A stretch of DNA of 64,000 bases from Mesorhizobium onobrychidis (GCF_024707545.1 NZ_CP062229.1:248001-312000), one strand, 5' to 3'; shown: positions 1 to 12,953, counted from the first letter of the stretch. Program-made: numbers and translations. The notes: generated by a model not told the origin, from the letters alone.

Positions 1-169
1 GACCATCAGCGTGATCGACATATTCGCCGTCTCTTCCAAGGTGAGGCAGAGCACTTTCCTCACCTATGAACCCTTGCTGCTCCTGGCGTTGATCTATATG
101 GCGATCACCGGCATCCTGGTCTTCGCCCTCGGCAAGATCGAGGCGCGGATCCCGAACAAGATTGGTTAG
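1..169 (+). CDS. Amino-acid ABC transporter permease, C-terminal end (partial)
   Basis: The reading frame is open from base 2 and stops with TAG at 167-169, giving the last 55 residues of a protein that begins outside the window. It shows an SxVDIFA-type loop, one hydrophobic helix (LLLLALIYMAITGILVFAL) and a short basic cytoplasmic tail. This matches the end of polar amino-acid permeases of the His/Glu/Gln/opine type (HisM family), where the last helix is followed by a tail such as EARIP. The substrate cannot be told from this piece. The reductase gene 100 bp downstream on the same strand suggests an imported amino or imino acid. Confidence 0.75.
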   Translation, partial: TISVIDIFAVSSKVRQSTFLTYEPLLLLALIYMAITGILVFALGKIEARIPNKIG

Positions 170-270
170 TAGGGGAATAGGGGAGTAGGGCCAGCCACTA
201 TTCACATACACATTTCCATCCCATTCGCATTCACTGCTTACTACTCCCCTACTCCCTTAGGACCGCTAAG

Positions 271-1272
271 ATGCAACTCAGTCTCGACCAGGCGACAGGG
301 CTGTGCCGGATGGCGGCGCTCGGCGCCGGCGCCAATGAAGAAGCGGCGCAGTCGCTCGCAGCCTCCATCGTAGCGGCCGAGGCGGAAGGTCTGTCGACGG
401 TCGGACTGTCGCATTTCATCGACTATCTCGAAGCGCTGGAGGCCGGCCGCATCGACGGCAAGGCCGAGCCGGTCATCACCAGGCCGGCTTTGGCGGTCTA
501 TCTCTCCGACGCGCGCGGCGGCCTGGCGCATACCGGCTTCGACCGCACGATCGACGATCTCGCCAAGGCGGCGCGCCTGTTCGGCGTGGCCATCTTTTCG
601 CAGAAGAACGCCTATACATGCGGCGCGCTCGGCTATTTCACCGGGCGGCTGGCTGCGCAGGGCCTGGTGTCCTTCGCCGCGACCAACGGACCGGCCGTGC
701 TTGCCGGCTCGGGCTCGGTCAAGCCGGTCTACTGCACCAACCCGATGTCCTTCGCCGCGCCCGCCGCCGACGGGGCGCCGCTGGTGATCGACCAGTCATC
801 GAGCGCCACCGCTTTCGTCAACATCCGCAAGGCGGCCGAGGGCGGCAAGAAAATTCCAGAAGGCTGGGCACTGGACGTCAGCGGCAACCCGACCACCGAT
901 CCCGCCGCTGCCATGAAAGGCGCGATGCTTGCCTTCGGCGGCCAGCGCGGTGCCAACATCGCACTGATGGTCGAAGTGCTGGCGGCGGGCCTGTCGGGCG
1001 CCAACTGGTCGCTCGATGCGCCGTGGTTCAGCGGCGGACCGGACAGTCCCGGAACCGGCCTCTTCGTTCTGGCCGTCGAGCCCAAGCTGCTCGATCCGGA
1101 TTTCGAGAAACGCATGAAGGACCAGCTCGACCGGTTGCGCCGCCGCTACGGCGTGCATGTGCCCGGCCGTGCCCGAGCCGAAGCGGCGGAGAAAGCGGCG
1201 GCGCGGGGCATAACGGCTCCGAAAGCCGTGGTCCAGCGGATTTCGGAATTCGCCGAGCGCTACTCTTCCTAA
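271..1272 (+). CDS. Malate/L-lactate dehydrogenase (Ldh2) family oxidoreductase
   Basis: The 333-residue protein belongs to the NAD(P)H-dependent Ldh2/DpkA family, which reduces 2-oxo acids or cyclic imino acids such as delta1-pyrroline-2-carboxylate. Family features are the CNPMSFAAP segment (about residues 152-160), the IDQSSS stretch, and EGWALDVSGNPTTDP. Lying 100 bp after an amino-acid ABC permease, an imino-acid reductase role (proline or D-amino-acid breakdown) is the best guess. Most family members have a SHG triplet near residue 45; here residues 43-45 read TVG, so the usual His is absent and the chemistry may differ. The ATG at 271 follows a weak ribosome site. Family call is firm, substrate is not. 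Confidence 0.7.
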   Translation: MQLSLDQATGLCRMAALGAGANEEAAQSLAASIVAAEAEGLSTVGLSHFIDYLEALEAGRIDGKAEPVITRPALAVYLSDARGGLAHTGFDRTIDDLAKAARLFGVAIFSQKNAYTCGALGYFTGRLAAQGLVSFAATNGPAVLAGSGSVKPVYCTNPMSFAAPAADGAPLVIDQSSSATAFVNIRKAAEGGKKIPEGWALDVSGNPTTDPAAAMKGAMLAFGGQRGANIALMVEVLAAGLSGANWSLDAPWFSGGPDSPGTGLFVLAVEPKLLDPDFEKRMKDQLDRLRRRYGVHVPGRARAEAAEKAAARGITAPKAVVQRISEFAERYSS

Positions 1273-1317
1273 AAAGTTTGTCTGCATTTTTTTCGCCGTC
1301 GTTGAACCTTTTTGCGC

Positions 1318-1492
1318 GGTGCCGCGACCAATGCCTGTCCGGGGTGGGGTTTGCCCGGGCGGTGACATCCGGTCGCCAGGGCTGGGGCGGGCGTCTCACG
1401 CCGTCCTGATACCGTCTCAGGTCAGGCCGCCTCGTCGGACCTTGACTGCGACCTTGGAAGTCACCCGGAAAACCCCGCTTCGGCGGGGTTTT
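1318..1492 (+). ncRNA. Candidate structured small RNA ending in an intrinsic terminator
   Basis: This gene-free stretch is rich in self-complementary segments. CCGGGCGGTGACATCC near 1348-1363 pairs with GGAAGTCACCCGG at 1457-1469, closing a domain of roughly 120 nt. Inside it GGCGT/ACGCC forms a small hairpin near 1391-1405. The domain is followed directly by a strong terminator. A long closing stem plus terminator with no open frame is what a stable sRNA looks like. A 6S-type RNA was considered because of the long closing stem, but I cannot match conserved 6S sequence. The exact 5' end is unknown. Confidence 0.4.
1469..1492 (+). terminator. Rho-independent terminator
   Basis: ACCCCGC, loop TTC/GG and GCGGGGT form a GC-rich stem flanked by AAAA and TTTT. 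It ends the candidate sRNA and isolates it from the DoxX gene. Confidence 0.8.
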
Positions 1493-1606
1493 CTGCGTCC
1501 TCTCGCATCTGGTTAGTTAACATGCGTCTTCTAGTCAACTTTTGTTCATTTGACTCTGACCGAGGTGGTCGGGTGTTTGCGCAGAGCAGCAAAAAGAGGA
1601 GCCCCA

Positions 1607-2059
1607 ATGTCCGCAAGCACCGACAATTCCAGCCGAAGCCTTTTCGTCCCGGCCCTTGGCAGCCTTTATGCGGCGCTGAACACCGCCACCGAAACCATCC
1701 TGCGTGCCGTGGCCGGCATCTTTCTCACCATCCATGGCTCGCATAAGATCACCGAACCTTTCGGCGCCGCCGAGATGGTCGAAGGCCTCGGCTTCTATCC
1801 CGGCGCATTCTGGTCCCTGCTTTTGGCCTGCACCGAGTTTTTCGGCGGCATTTTCATCGCAATAGGCTTCTTGACCCGCCCGGCCGCCTTCGCCGGAATG
1901 TTCGTGCTTCTGGTCACGGTCTGGTTCCACTGGGTCACCATGGGCGAGGGCTTTTCGGGCGCCGAAAAATCGCTGCTGTGGGCGGCAATCCTGTTCTTCT
2001 TCGTCATCCGGGGCGGCAACCGCCAATCGGTCGACGCGCGGATCGGTAGAGCGTTCTGA
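1607..2059 (+). CDS. DoxX family membrane protein
   Basis: The 150-residue protein has four hydrophobic segments (about residues 30-45, 66-84, 89-107 and 121-136) and the DoxX-type pattern: an early helix ending in HGSHKI, then a glycine-rich GFLTRPAAFAG turn between helices 2 and 3. DoxX proteins are small inner-membrane proteins linked to thiosulfate/quinone redox and oxidative-stress complexes; no substrate can be assigned. The ATG at 1607 is preferred over upstream in-frame starts because AAGAGGAG lies 6-7 bases before it. Transcribed alone, with a hairpin just after the stop. Confidence 0.8.
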   Translation: MSASTDNSSRSLFVPALGSLYAALNTATETILRAVAGIFLTIHGSHKITEPFGAAEMVEGLGFYPGAFWSLLLACTEFFGGIFIAIGFLTRPAAFAGMFVLLVTVWFHWVTMGEGFSGAEKSLLWAAILFFFVIRGGNRQSVDARIGRAF

Positions 2060-2070
2060 CGCGGTCAAAC

Positions 2071-2104
2071 AAGGGCGTTGGCGACTCATCGTCGCCCTTT
2101 GCCT
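2071..2104 (+). terminator. Hairpin after the doxX gene
   Basis: GGCGAC (2080-2085), loop TCATC, GTCGCC (2091-2096), followed by CTTTGCCTTT. The outer bases AAGGGCG and CGCCCTT can pair instead. The T-run is imperfect. Confidence 0.5.
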
Positions 2105-2192
2105 TTGACGCGAAACCGACTATGAAACGGCTTCAGCCAAGCCCAGTAGTTTTGGGGCCCCAGTAAATCTGGAAACTGCGCCGGAGCCAGCA

Positions 2193-3167
2193 ATGACCGA
2201 AATCCTGCAGACCCCAAAGCTCGTCGTCGTGTTCGGCGGTTCCGGCTTTGTCGGCCGTCACGTCGTGCGGGCGCTGGCCAGGCGCGGCTACCGCATCAGG
2301 GTCGCCTGCCGCCGGCCCGATCTCGCCGGCCATCTGCAGCCGCTCGGCAATGTCGGCCAGATCCAGCCGGTGCAGGCCAATGTTCGCGTGCGCTGGTCGG
2401 TCGACCGCGCCGTGCAGGGCGCCGACCATGTCGTCAACCTGGTGGCCATCCTGCATGAGAGCGGCCGGCAGAAATTCACGTCCGTCCACGAATTCGGGGC
2501 GCGCGCGGTCGCCGAAGCGGCGCGCGCCGTCGGCGCCGGCCTCACCCATATCTCGGCGCTGGGCACCGATCTGAACGCGCAATCGGACTATGCGCGCACC
2601 AAGGCGCTCGGCGAAAAGGCGGTTCTGGAGACGATCGAGGATGCCGTCATCTTGCGGCCGTCGATCAATTTCGGGCCGGAGGACAGCTTCTTCAACCGCT
2701 TTGCCAATATGGCGCGCTATTCGCCGATCCTGCCGCTGATCGGCGGCGGGCAGACCAAATTCCAGCCGGTCTATGTCGGCGATGTCGCCGAGGCGGTGGC
2801 GCGCTCGGTCGACGGCAAAGTCCAGGGCGGCCGGATCTACGAACTTGGCGGACCGCAGGTGCTCACCTTCAAGGAATGCATGCAGGAAATGCTTGCCATG
2901 ATCGACCGCAAGCGGCTTCTGGTGTCGGTGCCCTGGTGGGTGGCGAACATGCAGGCATCGATCCTCGGGCTTTTGCCCAATCCGCTGCTGACCAAGGATC
3001 AGGTCCTGCAGTTGCGCGAGCACAACATCGTGTCGGACGCGGCGGCCAGGGAAAACAGGACGCTCGCCGGTCTCGATATCCAGCCACAGTCGATCGGCAG
3101 CATCCTGCCGAGCTATCTCTGGCGCTACCGCGCCGCGGGCCAGTTCCAGCGCAAGACGGCGGCCTAG
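2193..3167 (+). CDS. NDUFA9-like NAD(P)-binding SDR protein (complex I associated family)
   Basis: The 324-residue atypical short-chain dehydrogenase has its N-terminal nucleotide site as GGSGFVGRHVV (residues 15-25) after a beta strand. A conserved YARTKALGEKAV segment stands where extended SDRs carry YxxxK, and ILRPSINFGPEDSFFNRFA is typical of the NDUFA9/COG0702 group. In mitochondria the homologue is an accessory subunit of respiratory complex I; in alphaproteobacteria it is usually annotated as a complex I NDUFA9 subunit family protein with an unproved role in NADH dehydrogenase assembly or stability. No nuo genes are nearby, so membership is by family only. Confidence 0.8.
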   Translation: MTEILQTPKLVVVFGGSGFVGRHVVRALARRGYRIRVACRRPDLAGHLQPLGNVGQIQPVQANVRVRWSVDRAVQGADHVVNLVAILHESGRQKFTSVHEFGARAVAEAARAVGAGLTHISALGTDLNAQSDYARTKALGEKAVLETIEDAVILRPSINFGPEDSFFNRFANMARYSPILPLIGGGQTKFQPVYVGDVAEAVARSVDGKVQGGRIYELGGPQVLTFKECMQEMLAMIDRKRLLVSVPWWVANMQASILGLLPNPLLTKDQVLQLREHNIVSDAAARENRTLAGLDIQPQSIGSILPSYLWRYRAAGQFQRKTAA

Positions 3168-3183
3168 CCAATCAGGCGCTCAC

Positions 3184-3285
3184 TAAAGCGCGTCGCGTTT
3201 GACCGGCCTCATGCGACGCGCTTTAGGTTGTTGTTTTATGCATGTCGTTATCGCAAAACCGCTGCACACTTTTGCGCGACATGCA

Positions 3286-3286
<1 letters not shown>
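3184..3286. repeat. Double-hairpin dispersed repeat (copy 1)
   Basis: First hairpin: 13-bp perfect arms TAAAGCGCGTCGC (3184-3196) and its complement (3213-3225). Linker TTGTTGTTTT. Second hairpin: ATGCATGTCG (3238-3247) with CGACATGCAT (3277-3286), plus inner GCAAAA/TTTTGC. It lies between convergent genes and its last base is part of the P450 stop codon. Confidence 0.8.
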
Positions 3287-7473
<4,187 letters not shown>

Positions 7474-7499
7474 GACCACCGATCCGGACATTTGAGGTG

Positions 7500-7521
7500 T
7501 TGGCGCGCTCCGGCGCGCCAA
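7500..7521. terminator. Perfect hairpin after gyrB
   Basis: TTGGCGCGC and GCGCGCCAA form a 9-bp perfect stem with a 4-base loop between the convergent gyrB and hydrolase genes. There is no long T-run, so it is a possible bidirectional terminator or transcript-end stabiliser. Confidence 0.5.
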
Positions 7522-7528
7522 TTCGTTT

Positions 7529-9073
7529 CTACGCTTGGAGGCCTGTCATCGCCACCGTCTGGCTTGGCTCCAATTTGCGGCCGAGGTCGACTGCGTCGCG
7601 CAGCACGCCGATATGCGAGCGCGGCGACGTGCCGGCGGCTGCGGCGACCTCGACGCCGATCGCATTCAGCGACCAGTAGAGCCTGTGCGTGAAGATGCGG
7701 CCAAGCGAACTGCGCAGCTCGACCTGGATGTTCTCCACGCCGGGGCCGAAATTTTCCGCCATCGGGCCGGAGATCGGGTCGCCCGTCAGCCAGCCATTGC
7801 CCCTGTCGAATATGTTGGTCCAACGCGTTGCGGCAAACACCGCACCATGGTGCACCGCTCGCTGTGGCTTGCCCGAACGGCTGCGCCCATCCTGATAGAG
7901 GACGGTTCCACCGGCCGCCGTCTCGGCGATCGGCGGACATGCCGAGAACAGTCGCTCAGCGATGCCGCGCCTGAATTCAGCGAGGTTGTAGGTCACCAGA
8001 AATTCGCTGTGGGTGAGCGGGCTGCCGAGCGTGACGAAATCGCTGATCTTCCAAGGCAACGGATGATCGGCGTCCCTGGCGCGGAGCTGCCGATAGAGCT
8101 CCCATTGGGCGCGGCGGAATCCGGAAAAATCTTCCAAGCTGTCGGGCCACGCAGAACCATTGGCGTTGAGCGTGGCCTTGTCGACGGCGCGTATCGCTTT
8201 CAGTCTCGCCTTGTCGCGGACAGCTTCCAGCTTTCGAGGCCTGAAATCGGCCCACAATATCTGCAGCAGATCGTAGGCGATGATCGATCCCAGGCTGTGT
8301 GAGACCAGCACGATCCGGTCATAGCCATCGTCCATCATGAGGCGCTTCAGCAGCGTCAGGCCGCGGTCGCGGACAAGCGCGCGCTTCTCGACTGTTGCCG
8401 CTTCAGCGCGCACATAGGCGGCCACGTCGCCGAAATAAGGCAGGCCAAACCGGTCCACCGACCAGATGACGAACGAGGCCAGGATCGTGACGAGCGTGCC
8501 CGTGGTCCAGGAAATATACCCTTGCATGGCCGAGGTCGCGAGCACGAGCGCCGCGCACAGGACTGTTATGACGGCCAGGAGCGTGACGACATAAAGCCCG
8601 CGGGCATCGCGCGGGATGTCGGCGGGCTTGCGCCAAAGCAGATTCGTTACCCAGGCCGCAAGCCGGCCCCGCGTTGTGCCCTGCGTAATGTCGGCCCAGT
8701 AAAGCTCGTAGAAATCGGTGCGGCGGCCATCGACATCGTAAGGGGTGGTGATCCGGCGAAGCTCGTGCGAGTTCGTCCGGCTGTCAGGCGTGATCCAGCT
8801 CTGGTTGATCTTCTCACCGTCGGGGTCGGCCGGATCAGTAACACGGGCATAAAACGGCGCGCGGGCGGGATCATGACTCCAGACGGCCTGAACAAATTCC
8901 CTCAGCGTGCCCATGGGCCGCTGTTCGCCCATGCCATGCACGATCACCACGGCCTGGCTGAGTTTGCGCAGCGCCTTTCTGGAGGCCGGTGGACTGGCCG
9001 GCGACGCAACAGGATGAGGGTCGGACACCAGTGCCTCCATTGGTGACAAATCCCGGAACAGAAACTTGCCCAT
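7529..9073 (-). CDS. Membrane-associated alpha/beta-hydrolase-like protein
   Basis: The 514-residue protein appears lipase-like. The N-terminal part has a strand followed by VIVHGMGEQRPMGTL, where HGMGE is a typical oxyanion-strand motif. Two hydrophobic helices follow in the middle (about residues 165-185 and 191-206). Then comes IVLVSHSLGSIIAYDLL with a GxSxG-like nucleophile elbow (S-H-S-L-G), and late in the protein DFVTLGSPLTHSEF. Similar proteins are annotated as hypothetical or putative serine esterases; substrate is unknown. The ATG at 9073 is chosen over a TTG four codons upstream because GAGGG lies six bases before it. Single-gene unit convergent with gyrB. Confidence 0.6.
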   Translation of the reverse strand: MGKFLFRDLSPMEALVSDPHPVASPASPPASRKALRKLSQAVVIVHGMGEQRPMGTLREFVQAVWSHDPARAPFYARVTDPADPDGEKINQSWITPDSRTNSHELRRITTPYDVDGRRTDFYELYWADITQGTTRGRLAAWVTNLLWRKPADIPRDARGLYVVTLLAVITVLCAALVLATSAMQGYISWTTGTLVTILASFVIWSVDRFGLPYFGDVAAYVRAEAATVEKRALVRDRGLTLLKRLMMDDGYDRIVLVSHSLGSIIAYDLLQILWADFRPRKLEAVRDKARLKAIRAVDKATLNANGSAWPDSLEDFSGFRRAQWELYRQLRARDADHPLPWKISDFVTLGSPLTHSEFLVTYNLAEFRRGIAERLFSACPPIAETAAGGTVLYQDGRSRSGKPQRAVHHGAVFAATRWTNIFDRGNGWLTGDPISGPMAENFGPGVENIQVELRSSLGRIFTHRLYWSLNAIGVEVAAAAGTSPRSHIGVLRDAVDLGRKLEPSQTVAMTGLQA

Positions 9074-9132
9074 CGTAGCCCTCAAACCGGCATGAGAGCA
9101 AAGGACGCTCTGGGCCGAATGCTCAGGGTCAA

Positions 9133-9164
9133 GAAAAAACCCGGCGCGGAGCCGGGCTTTTTTT
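9133..9164 (-). terminator. Rho-independent terminator of the pnt operon
   Basis: CCCGGC (9140-9145), loop, GCCGGG (9151-9156), flanked by an A-run on one side and a T-run on the other. Read on the minus strand it ends in TTTTTT just after pntB. Confidence 0.85.
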
Positions 9165-9205
9165 CGAGCAACTAAATTAGCGCTGCACTGGGCCGCGATC
9201 CTTGA

Positions 9206-10603
9206 TCAATGATCCATGGCCTTGACGATCTCTTCGGTCATCTTCTTGGCGTCGCCGAGCAGCATCATGGTGCCGTCCTTATAGAACAGCGTGTTGTCGA
9301 TGCCGGCATAGCCGGAGCCGAGCGAGCGCTTGACGAACAGGCAGGTGCGAGCCTTGTCGACATCGAGGATCGGCATGCCGAAAATCGGGGAGCTCTTGTC
9401 GTCCCGCGCGGACGGGTTGGTGACGTCGTTGGCGCCGATGACATAGGCGACGTCGGCTTGCGCGAATTCGGAGTTGATATCCTCGAGCTCGAACACTTCG
9501 TCGTAAGGCACGTTGGCTTCGGCCAAGAGCACGTTCATGTGGCCGGGCATGCGGCCGGCGACCGGATGAATGGCGTACTTCACATCGACACCGTTGGCCT
9601 TGAGCTTGTCGGCCATCTCGCGTAGCGCATGCTGCGCCTGGGCGACCGCCATGCCATAGCCCGGCACGATGATGACCTTCTGCGCGTTCATCATTAGATA
9701 GGCGGCATCGTCGGCCGAGCCCTGCTTGACCGTGCGCTCGATGCCGTCGTCGGCAGTGGCGGAAGTCTCGCCGCCGAAGCCGCCGAGGATGACCGAGATG
9801 AACGACCGGTTCATCCCCTTGCACATAATGTAGGACAGGATCGCGCCGGACGAGCCGACCAGCGCGCCGGTGATGATCAGCGCCAGGTTGCCGAGCGTGA
9901 AGCCGAGTGCCGCAGCAGCCCAACCCGAATAAGAATTCAGCATCGAGACGACGACTGGCATGTCGGCCCCGCCGATCGGGATGATGAGCAGGACGCCAAG
10001 GACAAGCGATGCCGCCACGATCAGCCAGAATACCAGCTTGGACTCGGTCGTGACCAGCAGCACGATCAGCACGATCAGCGCGATGCCGAGGGCCGCGTTG
10101 ATGAAGTGACGGCCGCCGATCATGATCGGCTTGCCCGACATGCGGCCATCGAGCTTGAGGAAGGCGATGACCGAGCCGGTGAAGGTGATGGCGCCGATGG
10201 CGACACCGAGGCTCATCTCGATCAGCGCCTGGGCGTGGATGTCGGCGACCGTGCCGATGCCGAAGCTTTCCGGTGCATAGACGGCGGCAGCCGCCACCAT
10301 GACGGCGGCGAGGCCGACGAGCGAGTGGAAGGCGGCGACCAGCTGCGGCATCGAGGTCATGGCGATGCGCCGTGCGGTGATCGCGCCGACCGAGCCGCCG
10401 ATCAAAAGACCCAACACGATGAGGCCGAAGCCTCCGGCCGAAGGGGTCGCCAGCGCCAGCGTAGTGACAATGGCGATGCCCATGCCGATCATGCCGTACA
10501 TGTTGCCCTGACGGCTCGTGGTCGGGTGCGACAGGCCGCGCAATGCCAGGATGAACAGGATGCCGGAGACCAGATAGAGGAAGGAGGCGAAGTTGGCGTT
10601 CAT
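9206..10603 (-). CDS. pntB: NAD(P) transhydrogenase subunit beta
   Basis: The 465-residue protein is a full-length PntB. About nine transmembrane helices fill residues 1-260, and a C-terminal NADP(H)-binding domain III follows, with VPGYGMAVAQAQHAL, the conserved HPVAGRMPGHMNVLLAEA and VIGANDVTNPSAR. Together with the two alpha subunits it uses the proton gradient to drive hydride transfer from NADH to NADP+. It follows pntAB with a six-base gap in a three-gene operon, and a strong terminator lies after the stop. Confidence 0.97.
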   Translation of the reverse strand: MNANFASFLYLVSGILFILALRGLSHPTTSRQGNMYGMIGMGIAIVTTLALATPSAGGFGLIVLGLLIGGSVGAITARRIAMTSMPQLVAAFHSLVGLAAVMVAAAAVYAPESFGIGTVADIHAQALIEMSLGVAIGAITFTGSVIAFLKLDGRMSGKPIMIGGRHFINAALGIALIVLIVLLVTTESKLVFWLIVAASLVLGVLLIIPIGGADMPVVVSMLNSYSGWAAAALGFTLGNLALIITGALVGSSGAILSYIMCKGMNRSFISVILGGFGGETSATADDGIERTVKQGSADDAAYLMMNAQKVIIVPGYGMAVAQAQHALREMADKLKANGVDVKYAIHPVAGRMPGHMNVLLAEANVPYDEVFELEDINSEFAQADVAYVIGANDVTNPSARDDKSSPIFGMPILDVDKARTCLFVKRSLGSGYAGIDNTLFYKDGTMMLLGDAKKMTEEIVKAMDH

Positions 10604-10609
10604 GTCGCT

Positions 10610-11035
10610 CTACTTGTCCTTCTTCTTGTACATCGCCAGCATGCGCTGGGTGACGAGGAAGCCGCCGAAGATGTTGACCGAGACCAGCATCAGCGCGACG
10701 AAACCGAAGCCGGTGGCGATGCCGGACGCCGAGATGCCGACGGCAAGCAGCGCACCGACGACGATGACCGATGAAATGGCGTTGGTGACGGCCATCAGCG
10801 GCGTGTGCAGCGCCGGCGTCACCGACCAGACGACGTAATAGCCAACGAAGATCGCCAGGACAAAAATGGCGAAGCGGAAGACGAACGGATCGATCGCCCC
10901 GCCGGACAACGCGTGCGCAGCATCACCGGCCGCTTCGGTGCCGCCTGGAGCAGTGGCCAGATCCTGCACCGCGAGCCGGACGGCGGCGGTCGCCTGGTCG
11001 AGCTGGTCTAGGGCTTTCTGCAAGGTCTGGTCCAT
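10610..11035 (-). CDS. pntAB: NAD(P) transhydrogenase subunit alpha, part 2
   Basis: The 141-residue membrane part of the alpha subunit is separate from the soluble part, as in Rhodospirillum and rhizobia. The soluble N-terminal tail (to about residue 45) is followed by [40 protein letters not shown] and a third helix, ending with a basic KKKDK tail. The ATG at 11035 overlaps the pntAA stop by one base (TGATG); a GTG one codon earlier is possible. Translation is likely coupled to pntAA. Confidence 0.95.
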   Translation of the reverse strand: MDQTLQKALDQLDQATAAVRLAVQDLATAPGGTEAAGDAAHALSGGAIDPFVFRFAIFVLAIFVGYYVVWSVTPALHTPLMAVTNAISSVIVVGALLAVGISASGIATGFGFVALMLVSVNIFGGFLVTQRMLAMYKKKDK

Positions 11036-12306
11036 CACGCGATCCCTTTCGGCTTATTAGCGGGCGATTTGGGTGCGGCAAGTTTCTTTGGAGCGGCAGC
11101 TTTCTTTGACGCGGCTGGTTCTTTTGCAGGAGCGGGCTTCGCAGGCTCAGCCGAGGCGATCATCACCGCCGGCTTGCCGGCGAAGGCCGGATGCACGACC
11201 TGGCCGCCATCGGTCAGCATCGTCGCCTTGACCAATTCGTCGTCACGGTTGATGGCCAGCGTCTTCGTGGTCTTGTCGACCAGCGTCTCGAGGAACGCAA
11301 AGAGATTCCTGGCATAGAGCAGCGAGGCGGAGGCCGCGACGCGGCCCGGCACATTGAGATGGCCGACGATTTTTACCCCGTTGATCGTGGTCACCACCTG
11401 TCCCGGCACAGCGCCTTCGACATTGCCGCCGCGCTCGACCGCTAGGTCGACGATCACCGAGCCCGGCTTCATCGAGGCGACCATCGCGGCCGAAACCAGC
11501 TTCGGCGCCGGACGGCCGGGAATCAGCGCCGTTGTGATGACGATGTCCTGCTTGGCGATGTGCTCGGCGGTCAGTGCCGCTTGCTTGGCCTGGTATTCCC
11601 TAGACATTTCCTTGGCGTAGCCGCCAGCCGTCTCGGCCGCCTTGAACTCCTCATCCTCGACCGCCAGGAACTTTGCGCCGAGCGACGCGACCTGTTCCTT
11701 GGCGGCGGGGCGCACGTCGGTGGCGGTGACGACGGCGCCAAGCCGCCTTGCCGTCGCAATCGCCTGCAGGCCGGCGACGCCGACGCCCATGATGAAGGCT
11801 TTCGCCGCCGGCACCGTGCCGGCCGCCGTCATCATCATCGGCAGCGCCCGGTCATATTCGGCAGCCGCGTCGATCACCGCCTGATAGCCGGCGAGGTTCG
11901 CCTGGCTGGACAGGACGTCCATCGATTGGGCGCGCGTGATGCGCGGCATGAACTCCATCGAGAAGGCGGTGACGCCGGCCCTTGCCAGAGCATCGACGGC
12001 AGCATCGTTGCCGTAAGGATCGATAATGGCGACGACGGCAGTGCCCGGGCGGTAGGCCTTCAGCTCCGCCTCATCGGGCCGGCGCACCTTCAGCACCACA
12101 TCGGCCCTGGCGACAGCGCCGGCTTTGCCGATCACAGCACCGGCCTTGGCGAACTCCTCGTCGGGAATGCGCGATCCCGTGCCGGCGCCGCTTTCGACGA
12201 TGACGTCAAACCCCAGCCCCGCCAGCCGCTTCACCGTGTCGGGCGAGGCAGCAACGCGCGGCTCGTTCGCATCGAGCTCACGAGGGATGAAAACCGTCTG
12301 TCCCAC
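11035..12306 (-). CDS. pntAA: NAD(P) transhydrogenase subunit alpha, part 1
   Basis: The 423-residue soluble NAD(H)-binding domain I protein is related to alanine dehydrogenase. It starts with FIPREL and has the Rossmann segment [22 protein letters not shown], then [20 protein letters not shown]. After residue 380 there is a low-complexity Ala/Pro/Lys tail ([20 protein letters not shown]) not needed for catalysis. The start is GTG at 12306, supported by AAGGA seven bases upstream; no in-frame ATG is near. First gene of pntAA-pntAB-pntB. Confidence 0.95.
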   Translation of the reverse strand: MGQTVFIPRELDANEPRVAASPDTVKRLAGLGFDVIVESGAGTGSRIPDEEFAKAGAVIGKAGAVARADVVLKVRRPDEAELKAYRPGTAVVAIIDPYGNDAAVDALARAGVTAFSMEFMPRITRAQSMDVLSSQANLAGYQAVIDAAAEYDRALPMMMTAAGTVPAAKAFIMGVGVAGLQAIATARRLGAVVTATDVRPAAKEQVASLGAKFLAVEDEEFKAAETAGGYAKEMSREYQAKQAALTAEHIAKQDIVITTALIPGRPAPKLVSAAMVASMKPGSVIVDLAVERGGNVEGAVPGQVVTTINGVKIVGHLNVPGRVAASASLLYARNLFAFLETLVDKTTKTLAINRDDELVKATMLTDGGQVVHPAFAGKPAVMIASAEPAKPAPAKEPAASKKAAAPKKLAAPKSPANKPKGIA

Positions 12307-12391
12307 CGCATGATCCTTTCGGCTGGAACCTGTCTGCGCAGGACGCCGGCCGGATTTCCGGCGATGTCACGGGCAAGGGGTTTTGAAGAAT

Positions 12392-12616
12392 TTACCGGAG
12401 AATGAAAGCGCCGACGGCGAGGATCAGTGCGAACAGGACAAATCCCGAGAAGAAGCCGCCCGCAAAGAAGCCGAAAGCCATTGCCAGAAGCACGGCGAGG
12501 CAAAAGAGCGATCCGTATTTCGCGAGCCTGAGGAATCCGGCATAGGTGCGGTCGTGCTCGGCATAGTCCATCTTCGCGCCTAGTTCGACAGGACCGGTCG
12601 GCGAGTGATCAGCCAT
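12392..12616 (-). CDS. aa3-type cytochrome c oxidase subunit IV family protein
   Basis: The 74-residue protein has a short soluble N-terminus containing the family motif MDYAEHDRTYAGFLRLAKYG (about residues 16-35) and then two closely spaced hydrophobic segments. The motif defines the small bacterial aa3 oxidase subunit IV (COX4_pro_2), a single-helix accessory protein of heme-copper oxidase. In rhizobia this gene commonly lies beside pntAA, as here, 85 bp upstream on the same strand, so both redox membrane systems may be expressed together. The ATG at 12616 is chosen because homology begins at MADHS. Confidence 0.85.
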   Translation of the reverse strand: MADHSPTGPVELGAKMDYAEHDRTYAGFLRLAKYGSLFCLAVLLAMAFGFFAGGFFSGFVLFALILAVGAFILR

Positions 12617-12803
12617 AAGAATACCCCTTCGAAGACATCTTTCAGGCACATAGCGAAAAGCCAGGCCGAGGGCAATGGCGCTATTGCCGCATCGCCGGAG
12701 ACATCAGCCTCAAGGAAAGTTGAAGCTGCCAGATGCAGGGAGGATGTTCCTGAGGTGACCGTGGCTGCCGCCTTGCGCTTCCTTGCGGCTGAGGCTTGTC
12801 ACA

Positions 12804-12953
12804 TCAGCCGGCGAGATGCGGAAACAGCCCAAGCAGGCCGACGACGATCAGGTAGAGCGCGACGATGTAGTTGAGGAGTCGCGGCATCACCAGGATCAGC
12901 ACGCCGGCAATCAGCGAGATCAGCGGAGTGAGTGCGAGCGTGGAAATGGTCAT
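12804..12953 (-). CDS. Small DUF3096-type membrane protein (49 aa)
   Basis: A short gene encodes MTISTLALTP, then LISLIAGVLILVMPRLLNYI and VALYLIVVGLLGLFPHLAG: two hydrophobic helices joined by a short basic PRLLNY turn. This is the pattern of the DUF3096 family of about 50-residue bacterial membrane proteins of unknown function. GAAAGGA lies eight bases before the ATG, strongly supporting translation. It stands alone between the oxidase subunit gene and the acyltransferase gene. Confidence 0.8.
   Translation of the reverse strand: MTISTLALTPLISLIAGVLILVMPRLLNYIVALYLIVVGLLGLFPHLAG

Noticed and set aside
1318..1492. SRP RNA or tmRNA at the structured region
   Set aside because: The GGTCAGG..GGAAGG..AGCAGCC apical motif of SRP RNA and the tRNA-like ends of tmRNA are absent. 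A 6S identity stays open but unproved.
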